41,924 nucleotides of DNA from Salinivirgaceae bacterium (GTDB lineage Bacteria; Bacteroidota; Bacteroidia; Bacteroidales; SZUA-534): NCBI GenBank assembly GCA_017557605.1, contig JAFYYJ010000103.1, positions 1 through 41,924 on the forward strand, read 5' to 3'. Positions 26,461 through 32,199 of this stretch are shown one piece after another. Positions within the stretch are counted from its first letter, which is position 1. Every line of letters starts with the position of its first letter. A model generated the notes under the pieces. It did no database searches. It worked only from the letters and a program-made list of their open reading frames with translations, and was not told the DNA's origin. Both the position numbers and the translations under genes were made by a program.

Positions 26461-26524
26461 TCGTGCTGAACTTGTTTCAGTATCTCGTTCCAAAAGGAAA
26501 GATTCTGACCTTCGTCAGAATGAC
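26461..26524 (+). repeat. Dispersed composite palindromic repeat, copy A
   Basis: Two hairpins in series: GTGCTGAA...TTCAGTAT, then GATTCTGAC...GTCAGAATGAC. Same unit and orientation as copies B to E. The element generates spurious frames with text such as LNSFQHL. Confidence 0.8.
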
Positions 26525-26531
26525 GTCTATT

Positions 26532-26596
26532 GTCATGCTGAACTCGTTTCAGCATCTCTGCTCGTTGGTAAAGATTCCGATTTGCATCGGAATGAC
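26532..26596 (+). repeat. Dispersed composite palindromic repeat, copy B
   Basis: GTCATGCTGAAC...GTTTCAGCATCTCTGC hairpin followed by AAAGATTCCGAT...ATCGGAATGAC hairpin. It lies 7 nt after copy A in the same orientation. Confidence 0.85.
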
Positions 26597-26606
26597 GTAT
26601 CGTATT

Positions 26607-26634
26607 GTACAGACGTGCCATGGCGCGTCTCTAC
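26607..26634. repeat. Near-perfect palindrome upstream of the fibre gene
   Basis: AGACGTGCCATGGCGCGTCT (26611-26630) is self-complementary but for one G-T pair, with further pairing outside after a C-C mismatch. It is 39 nt before the fibre ATG. It could be a separate dispersed element, or an upstream terminator or protein-binding site. Confidence 0.6.
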
Positions 26635-26672
26635 GCAAACCGTTGAATTTTAATTTTTAACATATAATAACT

Positions 26673-29600
26673 ATGAAAAAATTTAAAAGTTTATTCGTGG
26701 CATTTGCAACCCTGCTTGCAACAACAATGACAATGGCCCAGAACGGCTTCAACTATCAGGCGGTTATCCGCGACGCCAGCGGCAACCTTCTTGCCGACCA
26801 AGACATTGCCTTGCGCATAACACTGACAACCGAGGCGGGCAACCAAACCTATTATCAAGAGATGCAGACAGTTAGGTCCAACGCTTATGGCGCTGTCTCG
26901 GTGGTTGTGGGCGAAGGTACGGTTGTAAGAGGCAGTTTCTCGAACGTGCCCTGGAACAGCGGCAACGTGTATATGAAAACCGAGTTTGACCCCACAGGTG
27001 TTGGCACCGACGACCTGTTGGTGACTATCGGCACCACCAAACTGCAATCGGTGCCGGTGGCCGAGTACGCCAAAAAGACCAGCGAGGTTGAAAATCCTAC
27101 AAACATTAAGATTCAAGCCACCTCAACCACCGGCGACGACGAGGCTCTGTTTGAGGTGAAGGACAACGACGGCAAGGTTATGTTTGCCGTATATAAAAAC
27201 GGTGTCCGCGTTTATGTTGACGAGAACGACTCTAAAGCCGCCAAGAGCGGTTTTGCCGTAGCTGGCAAGAGCGGAAAAGCCGGCGAGGAAAACCAATTGT
27301 TCTCGGTAAACGCCAGCGGTACAAAGGTTTATGTTGACGACGACACCGTAAGCACCGGCGGCAAGGCTGCAAAAGCCAAATTTGCTGTGGCCGGTAAGAG
27401 TGGCAAAGCCAACGCCAACACCGACTATTTTGCTGTAAACGGTTATGGCACACAGGTTTATGTTGATGACGAGGATTCAAAAGCCGCAAAGGCCAAGTTC
27501 GCCGTAGCTGGTAAAAGCGGCAAAGCCGACAACAATCTGCTTGTTGTAAACCAGGCTGGTACAAAGGTTTATGTTGACGACGATACAGTAACGACAAAGG
27601 CTGCAAAAGCCAAATTTGCCGTAGCTGGCAAGAGCGGCAAAGCCAACGCCAACACCGACTATTTTGCCGTAAACGGTTATGGAACACAGGTTTACGTTGA
27701 CGACGAAGATTCAAAAGCCGCAAAGGCCAAGTTTGCCGTAGCCGGCAAAAGTGGCAAAGCCAACGACAACTTGTTGGTTGTAAACCAAGCTGGTACAAAG
27801 GTTTACGTTGATGACGACACCGTAAGCACCGGCGGCAAAGCTGCAAAAGCCAAATTTGCCGTGGCCGGTAAGAGCGGCAAGGCCGACGACAACTATTTTG
27901 CCGTAAACGGCTATGGAACACAGGTTTACGTTGACGAATCGGACAACAAAGCTGCCAAGGCTAAGTTTGCCGTTGCTGGTAAAAGCGGCAAAGGTGTTAG
28001 CGACAACTATTTTGTTATCAACAATGAGGGAACACAAGTTTATGTTGACGATACCGCCAGCGGCAAAGCTGCAAAAGCCAAATTTGCCGTAGCGGGAAAA
28101 AGTGGCAAAGCCGATGACAATCTGTTGGTTGTGAACGAAGCCGGTACAAAAGTCTATGTTGATGACGACGGCACAAAAGCAGCTAAGGCCAAGTTTGCTG
28201 TGGCAGGAAAGAGCGGCGGCAAAGCCAACACCAACCCCAACTATCTGACAATTGACAACGAGAGCACACGTATTTATATTGACGAAGCGCCAACCGGCAG
28301 CAAGGCTGCCAAAAGCGGATTTGCCGTTGCCGGCAAAAGCGGTGGCAAGACCGGCTCTGGCGAACTTTTCAATATCGACCTTACGCAAACAGCCGAAGTA
28401 ATCAACGATGAGAATCGTGTTTATTGGTATCCGAAAAAGAACGCTTTTATGGCTGGTAGACTGAATGTTACAAGTGCCGACAGCGTTGGTGTAAACTCGT
28501 TCAACGCTGGTTATCAGAACAAGGCTATCGGACAATATTCGCAAGCATTAGGATACCAATCACGCGCCAAAGGTGACTATACAACAGCCATTGGAAAAAA
28601 TGCTAATGCTGACAAAAACAATGCCTACGCTTTTGGTAACAATGCAAAAGCCATTGGTGCAGGTAGCTATGCCATTGGTGCGGATGCCTACGCAAGCGGA
28701 ATGAGCAGTTTTGCTTTTGGCAGTGTTGGGCAGGATTCGGCTGGTAATCCTTTGCCTTCGGCCACAGCAACAGCCGATTATGCTTTTGCCATTGGAGCTG
28801 GAACCAAAGCAACAGCAAGAGGCGCCTTTGCTATAGGTGTTGGTAATTTGGCCTCTGGGCAATTTTCGGTTGCTTTAGGTTATCAAGATACGGCTTCAAG
28901 TTGGTATTCCACAGCCATAGGATATCAGACAAAGGCTTCTGGTTGGTATTCCACAGCCATAGGATATCAGACAAAGGCTTCAAGTCGGTATTCCACAGCC
29001 ATGGGATATAAGACAACGGCTTCTGGCAGTGGCTCCACTGCCATGGGATATTGGACAACGGCTTCTGGCGGTAGCTCCACAGCCATGGGAGATTGGACAA
29101 CGGCTTCTGGCGATTTCTCCACAGCCATGGGATGTCGGACAACGGCTTCTGGCTATATCTCCACAGCCATGGGATATAAGACAAAGGCTTCCGGTCAAAA
29201 TTCCACAGCCATGGGAGGTGAGACAACGGCTTCTCGTATATATTCCACAGCCATGGGATATTATACAATAGCTAACCAGCCATATCAAACAGTTATAGGA
29301 AAGTGTAATGATACTACTGCTACTAATGGATTGTTTATTATTGGAAATGGGGATTATAACTATCGCAGAAAAAACGCCATGGTAGTATATACAGATGGTC
29401 ATACGGCGTTCGGAGGAAATGTAATACCAATGGCTAACACATACAATTTGGGAGTAGACGCAACCAATGGCCGTTGGCAAAATATATATTTGCGCAGTCA
29501 GCCATCTATCAGTTCTGACCAACGCCTGAAAACCAACATAAAACCTCTTGAACGAGCGTTGGATAAAGTGCTTGCGCTCAACGGAGTAACCTACAACTGG

Positions 29601-29870
29601 CGCGTTGCGGAGTTCCCACAAATGAATTTTGATAACAACACCCACGTGGGCGTTATCGCACAAGAACTTGAGGCTGTTCTGCCCGAGGCTGTTGAGACTG
29701 GCGAGGACGGTTATAAATCAGTAAGATACGGCGAAATTACACCATTACTGATTGAGGCAATCAAAGAGCAGCAAACCATTATAGAAAAACAGCAGAAAGA
29801 AAATGATGAGATGAAGGCCAGGATGGAGAAAATGGAGAAGATGCTGGAAGAATTGATGAAGAAACAATAG
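26673..29870 (+). CDS. Modular fibre-like exported protein with YadA-head repeats and self-cleaving S74 chaperone domain
   Basis: 1065 residues. Signal peptide (LFVAFATLLATTMTMA) then a Bacteroidetes N-terminal domain (FNYQAVIRDASGNLLADQDI, residues 25-135). Residues 187 to about 577 hold ten modules of 37-42 residues, each with FAVAGKSG and a TKVYVDDD/TQVYVDDE-like strand. Residues about 607-880 form a YadA-head-like field of 14-residue repeats (STAMGY...TASG), nine of them consecutive at 744-869. From S948 there is a Peptidase_S74 (endosialidase intramolecular chaperone) domain: SDQRLKTNIKPL has the Ser-x4-Lys dyad (S948, K953) used for self-cleavage in phage tail fibres, then VGVIAQELEAVLPEAV. 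It ends in a coiled coil (about 1020-1065). It is probably a trimeric surface fibre. No T9SS C-terminal domain or YadA membrane anchor is seen, so anchoring is unexplained. Confidence 0.9.
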   Translation: MKKFKSLFVAFATLLATTMTMAQNGFNYQAVIRDASGNLLADQDIALRITLTTEAGNQTYYQEMQTVRSNAYGAVSVVVGEGTVVRGSFSNVPWNSGNVYMKTEFDPTGVGTDDLLVTIGTTKLQSVPVAEYAKKTSEVENPTNIKIQATSTTGDDEALFEVKDNDGKVMFAVYKNGVRVYVDENDSKAAKSGFAVAGKSGKAGEENQLFSVNASGTKVYVDDDTVSTGGKAAKAKFAVAGKSGKANANTDYFAVNGYGTQVYVDDEDSKAAKAKFAVAGKSGKADNNLLVVNQAGTKVYVDDDTVTTKAAKAKFAVAGKSGKANANTDYFAVNGYGTQVYVDDEDSKAAKAKFAVAGKSGKANDNLLVVNQAGTKVYVDDDTVSTGGKAAKAKFAVAGKSGKADDNYFAVNGYGTQVYVDESDNKAAKAKFAVAGKSGKGVSDNYFVINNEGTQVYVDDTASGKAAKAKFAVAGKSGKADDNLLVVNEAGTKVYVDDDGTKAAKAKFAVAGKSGGKANTNPNYLTIDNESTRIYIDEAPTGSKAAKSGFAVAGKSGGKTGSGELFNIDLTQTAEVINDENRVYWYPKKNAFMAGRLNVTSADSVGVNSFNAGYQNKAIGQYSQALGYQSRAKGDYTTAIGKNANADKNNAYAFGNNAKAIGAGSYAIGADAYASGMSSFAFGSVGQDSAGNPLPSATATADYAFAIGAGTKATARGAFAIGVGNLASGQFSVALGYQDTASSWYSTAIGYQTKASGWYSTAIGYQTKASSRYSTAMGYKTTASGSGSTAMGYWTTASGGSSTAMGDWTTASGDFSTAMGCRTTASGYISTAMGYKTKASGQNSTAMGGETTASRIYSTAMGYYTIANQPYQTVIGKCNDTTATNGLFIIGNGDYNYRRKNAMVVYTDGHTAFGGNVIPMANTYNLGVDATNGRWQNIYLRSQPSISSDQRLKTNIKPLERALDKVLALNGVTYNWRVAEFPQMNFDNNTHVGVIAQELEAVLPEAVETGEDGYKSVRYGEITPLLIEAIKEQQTIIEKQQKENDEMKARMEKMEKMLEELMKKQ
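27231..28404 (+). repeat. Ten tandem modules (37-42 codons) in the fibre gene
   Basis: Each begins with KAAKAKFAVAGKSG (or KAAKSG in the first and last). Two subtypes alternate: an A type (LLVVNQAGTKVYVDDDTV: modules 3, 5, 8, loosely 1) and a B type (YFAVNGYGTQVYVDDED: modules 2, 4, 6, loosely 7). A-B pairs are more alike than neighbours, so the array grew by two-module duplication. A degenerate earlier unit (FAVYKNGVRVYVDEN) precedes them. Confidence 0.9.
28902..29279 (+). repeat. Nine tandem 42-bp units with fixed frame and variable codon pairs
   Basis: Units start at 28902 and every 42 nt after. Framework codons are TCCACAGCCATGGGA and ACAACGGCTTCTGGC, with small changes. Two codon pairs vary freely: positions 1-2 (WY, WY, RY, SG, GS, DF, YI, QN, IY) and 7-8 (YQ, YQ, YK, YW, DW, CR, YK, GE, YY). 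The first two units are identical over almost the whole length. Confidence 0.92.
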
Positions 29871-29929
29871 AAACCGTTTTGGGCGAAAGCTCAAAGCCAA
29901 AATGAAACACTTAATTCTTTTTTCATGTG

Positions 29930-29963
29930 AAAAGGCTACAGCTGTGAAGTTGAGGCCTTTTTT
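29930..29963 (+). terminator. Terminator of the fibre gene
   Basis: Stem AAAAGGC (29930-29936) with GCCTTTT (29955-29961), an inner ACAGCTGT palindrome in the loop, and a T-run ending at 29963. Confidence 0.6.
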
Positions 29964-29965
29964 AA

Positions 29966-30006
29966 TGATTGAAGGATTGAAGGATTGAGGGATTGAAGGA
30001 TTGAAA
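29966..30006. repeat. Near-tandem GGATTGAA word spacer
   Basis: GATTGAAG, GATTGAAG, GATTGAGG, GATTGAAG, GATTGAAA in succession, directly before repeat copy C. Together with the copies that follow, it fills the 442-nt gene-free stretch between the fibre gene and hepT. Confidence 0.75.
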
Positions 30007-30007
30007 A

Positions 30008-30087
30008 GTCATGCCGAACTTGATTCGATAGCTATCGGGACGGCATCTCTGCAATAATGAAAAGATTCTGACTTCCGTCAGAATGAC
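30008..30087 (+). repeat. Dispersed composite palindromic repeat, copy C, with nested palindrome
   Basis: Same two-hairpin unit as copy D, but the first hairpin (ATGCCGAAC...GGCAT) has an extra CGATAGCTATCGGGA block at 30026-30040 in its loop. Ends TCAGAATGAC. Confidence 0.85.
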
Positions 30088-30094
30088 AATGACA

Positions 30095-30159
30095 GTCATG
30101 CCGAACTTGATTCGGCATCTCTGCAAAAAGGCAAAGATTCCGATTTTCATCGGAATGAC
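30095..30159 (+). repeat. Dispersed composite palindromic repeat, copy D
   Basis: The cleanest copy: GTCATGCCGAACTTGATTCG then GCATCTCTGC, 10 nt, then AAAGATTCCGA, loop, TCGGAATGAC. Confidence 0.88.
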
Positions 30160-30167
30160 ATGGTTTT

Positions 30168-30247
30168 GTCATGCTGAATTTATTTCAGCATCCCTGCCAA
30201 ATGGAGAAGATTCCGTCCCGATAGTTATCGGGATGCATCGGAATGAC
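30168..30247 (+). repeat. Dispersed composite palindromic repeat, copy E, with nested palindrome
   Basis: The first hairpin is ATGCTGAAT...TTCAGCAT. The second hairpin's loop is replaced by the palindrome TCCCGATAGTTATCGGGA (30216-30233) between GATTCCG and ATCGGAATGAC. Confidence 0.85.
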
Positions 30248-30266
30248 GTTTATTGTCATACATTGT

Positions 30267-30284
30267 CCGGGGTTTACACCCCGG
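30267..30284. repeat. CCGGGG/CCCCGG hairpin element downstream of hepT
   Basis: CCGGGG (30267-30272) and CCCCGG (30279-30284) around a 6-nt loop. It lies 29 nt past the hepT stop on the minus strand, without a U-run. It may act as a 3'-end hairpin or be a third dispersed element. Confidence 0.5.
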
Positions 30285-30312
30285 CCTGTGCTATATCACA
30301 CCTTCGGCGTTT

Positions 30313-30666
30313 TTATTGCATTGTATTTGCAAGATACTTTCTCAATTCCGGCACATCTTCTATCGATGTGTTCCATGTCATTTCATAATCGATTGTGCCA
30401 TAACGATGAGCGAACAAATCTCTCATTCGGCCAATGTCGCGCCAAGGAACACCAACGTGTTCGGTTTTGAAATCATCAGAAAGGTTTTTCACAAGTTCGC
30501 CTATTTGCAAAATGGGCATCGAAATTGAATTGCGGTAGATAAATCCGTTTTCCTTGTCGAAAAACAAATCTTTATTTGTTTCAAAACTCTTATGCGTCTG
30601 CGCTATCTCATCGCAGTATCGCATTATCTTGCTTGTTATCAGCTGGTCGCGTTCACTTGTTTCCAT
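30313..30666 (-). CDS. hepT: HepT-like toxin of an MNT-HepT module
   Basis: 117 residues from the ATG at 30666 (METSERDQ); a longer frame runs upstream through the antitoxin gene but has no reason to be used. The HEPN-domain RNase motif Rx4HxY is exact: R82, H87 and Y89 in RDLFAHRYG. The segment SISMPILQIGELVKNLSDDF is typical of HepT/DUF86. In studied pairs HepT is an RNase or tRNA-targeting toxin neutralised when its partner adds AMP to the motif tyrosine. The start overlaps the end of the nucleotidyltransferase gene by 14 nt, as expected for this module. Confidence 0.88.
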   Translation of the reverse strand: METSERDQLITSKIMRYCDEIAQTHKSFETNKDLFFDKENGFIYRNSISMPILQIGELVKNLSDDFKTEHVGVPWRDIGRMRDLFAHRYGTIDYEMTWNTSIEDVPELRKYLANTMQ

Positions 30667-30952
30667 ATATCTCCACTCCTTCGGCTTCGGCCGTGCTAAT
30701 AAGTTGTTTGTCATCGGAGGTGTCGGTAATGACATCGACATGGGTGCCAAGCACCGATTCAAGTTCCGCTACAAAAGCCGAATACTGCAACAGCGAACGC
30801 ATCCGCCCGCGGCTAATCAGAAAATCGTAGTCGCTTTGTGGTTTGTTGTCGCCACGCGCACGCGAGCCAAACAATTTCACCCTGCTCACTCCATATTTGG
30901 CGGCAATGGGTTTAATGCTTGATGCAAGAATATTCATACCAGCGGTAGTCAT
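30653..30952 (-). CDS. mntA: MNT-type nucleotidyltransferase antitoxin
   Basis: 99 residues. The minimal nucleotidyltransferase motif GSx10DxD is exact: G29-S30, then D41 and D43 in GSRARGDNKPQSDYDF. The rest is a short alpha/beta fold ending VDVITDTSDD...EIYGNK. In MntA-HepT systems this protein AMPylates the toxin's Rx4HxY tyrosine and thereby silences it. It lies first in the operon (antitoxin then toxin). A second ATG at codon 6 is an alternative start. The pair sits directly after the repeat-rich fibre locus, consistent with an accessory region. Confidence 0.87.
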   Translation of the reverse strand: MTTAGMNILASSIKPIAAKYGVSRVKLFGSRARGDNKPQSDYDFLISRGRMRSLLQYSAFVAELESVLGTHVDVITDTSDDKQLISTAEAEGVEIYGNK

Positions 30953-31123
30953 CTCTGTTCGTTGTTATTCGGTTGCAAGATAGCGAAAAAAGAATATAAA
31001 ATTGTCAGTCAGCTATTCAATTAAAATCCTTCTTGTTAATAATTATGTTGTAAAAATCAATTTCGGTTTCAATCAACACATATCAAAACCTGTACTTTTA
31101 CAGTCCACTAAAATATTACCACT
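30953..31123. other. Divergent spacer between mntA and the dksA-like gene
   Basis: AT-rich; TACTTTTA (31090-31097), one mismatch from TAnnTTTG, is a weak promoter candidate for the plus-strand gene. TATCTTGC on the minus strand near 30980 is a weak candidate for mntA. Confidence 0.3.
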
Positions 31124-31510
31124 ATGAGCGAAGAACAACCGAAAGTAAGATATTCCGACGAGGAACTCGCGGAGTTCAAACAGATTATTTTGGAGAAGCT
31201 GGCCAAAGCGCAAGAGGAGTATGAAACTCTTTGCCAGACACTTGCACATGCCGACGGAAACGACACTCTCGACACATCGCCCACCTTCAAGGTTTTGGAA
31301 GAAGGCGCAAGCGTACTGTCGCGTGAGGAGACCGGCCGGTTGGCGCAACATCAGGAAAAATTCATCCAGCACCTGAAAGCCGCGCTTGTCCGCATCGAGA
31401 ACAAGACCTATGGCATCTGCCGTGAGACAGGCCAGCTGATACCGAAAGAACGCCTGCGCGCCGTGCCGCACGCCACACTGAGCGTTGAGGCCAAAAACAA
31501 CAAGAAATAA
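31124..31510 (+). CDS. DksA/TraR-family protein with degenerate zinc site
   Basis: 128 residues. An N-terminal coiled coil (EELAEFKQIILEKLAKAQEE, about residues 12-60) with an acidic stretch near its tip (HADGNDTLDTSP) is followed by a C-terminal DksA-type finger, YGICRETGQLIPKERLRAVP then HATLSVEAK. DksA-family proteins enter the RNA-polymerase secondary channel and tune transcription with ppGpp. Only one of the four expected zinc cysteines remains (C in YGIC; the partners are Thr, Pro/Ala and His), a form I associate with Bacteroidetes. It precedes lspA, from which it is separated by a terminator. Confidence 0.88.
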   Translation: MSEEQPKVRYSDEELAEFKQIILEKLAKAQEEYETLCQTLAHADGNDTLDTSPTFKVLEEGASVLSREETGRLAQHQEKFIQHLKAALVRIENKTYGICRETGQLIPKERLRAVPHATLSVEAKNNKK

Positions 31511-31526
31511 GTTTCAGAAAAACATG

Positions 31527-31562
31527 CAGCCACATTTGCGACCGACAGATGTGGCTGTTTTT
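31527..31562 (+). terminator. Terminator between the dksA-like gene and lspA
   Basis: Stem CAGCCACAT (31527-31535) with ATGTGGCTG (31549-31557) followed by five Ts. The ATG inside the 3' arm (31549) is in frame with lspA but is part of the stem and not a sensible start. Confidence 0.8.
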
Positions 31563-31569
31563 CAATAAA

Positions 31570-32199
31570 ATGCAAATGAGTAAAGGAAAACTTGCCATAC
31601 TGCTGATTGTTCTGATTCTGGTTGCCGACCAGATAATCAAGATTTGGGTGAAAACCCACATGATGCTTGGTGAGGAGATTTCGGTTTTGGGCAACTGGTG
31701 CAATATCCTTTTCACCGAAAACAACGGCATGGCCTTCGGAATGGAGTTTTTCGGGAAAGCCGGAAAATACATTCTTAGCATCTTCCGCATTGTGGCTGTG
31801 GCGCTGCTCGGCTATTACATCTGGAAGCTTACATCGCGCACAGTGCCAATGGGTTACTTTGTTTGCATCACACTTATAACGGCCGGAGCGGCAGGCAACA
31901 TCTTCGACTGCATGTTCTACGGACTGATATTTGAGCCAAGCTATCACAACATTGCAGGCTTTACAGCCTTTGGCCACGGTTACTCGAGCTTTCTGCAAGG
32001 GCGCGTGGTCGATATGTTCTACTTTCCGATAATACAAGGCCACTGGCCGGCATGGTCGCCAATAAAGGCATCAGAGGAGTTCATCTTCTTCCGCCCGATA
32101 TTCAACCTGGCCGACGCCGCCATAACCTGCGGAATGATATGGATGCTTCTGTTTGAGCGTAAAACGCTTCAATCGGAACTTGATTTTGAGAAGAAATAA
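31570..32199 (+). CDS. lspA: Lipoprotein signal peptidase II
   Basis: 209 residues from the ATG at 31570 (MQMSKGK); the ATG at 31576 is equally plausible, while the one at 31549 lies in a terminator stem. Inner-membrane aspartic protease that cleaves prolipoproteins before the lipidated cysteine. Four hydrophobic helices are present (LAILLIVLILVADQIIKIWV first). The catalytic aspartates are in AGAAGNIFDCMFYG and FNLADAAITCG, and the conserved TENNGMAFGM segment is present. It is longer than E. coli LspA because of a loop insert (LIFEPSYHNIAGFTAFGHGY), as usual in Bacteroidetes. Fits a genome rich in lipoproteins; the stop overlaps dgt by 1 nt (TAATG). Confidence 0.95.
   Translation: MQMSKGKLAILLIVLILVADQIIKIWVKTHMMLGEEISVLGNWCNILFTENNGMAFGMEFFGKAGKYILSIFRIVAVALLGYYIWKLTSRTVPMGYFVCITLITAGAAGNIFDCMFYGLIFEPSYHNIAGFTAFGHGYSSFLQGRVVDMFYFPIIQGHWPAWSPIKASEEFIFFRPIFNLADAAITCGMIWMLLFERKTLQSELDFEKK

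Noticed and set aside
26432..26660. Short frames in the dispersed repeats (text such as MLNSFQHL)
   Set aside because: They are translations of the palindromic repeat element and recur with it; no sign of real coding.
27711..28544. 277-codon minus-strand frame under the fibre modules
   Set aside because: Reverse reading of the repeated modules; its apparent repeats mirror the plus-strand protein.
28902..29279. CRISPR array suggested by regularly spaced near-identical DNA
   Set aside because: The period is 42 nt in a continuous reading frame, variable parts are only two codon pairs, and no cas genes are present; it is a protein repeat field.
28902..29279. Diversity-generating retroelement variable region
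   Set aside because: No reverse transcriptase, template repeat or Avd gene is in the window, and the variable codons are not biased to adenine-derived substitutions.
29511..29870. Phage origin (prophage tail fibre) for the S74-domain gene
   Set aside because: No integrase, capsid, portal, terminase or tail genes lie nearby, and the protein has a signal peptide and a Bacteroidetes secretion-type N-terminal domain.
31549..31569. ATG at 31549 as lspA start
   Set aside because: It forms the 3' arm of a terminator stem; the ATGs at 31570 and 31576 match the usual LspA N terminus.
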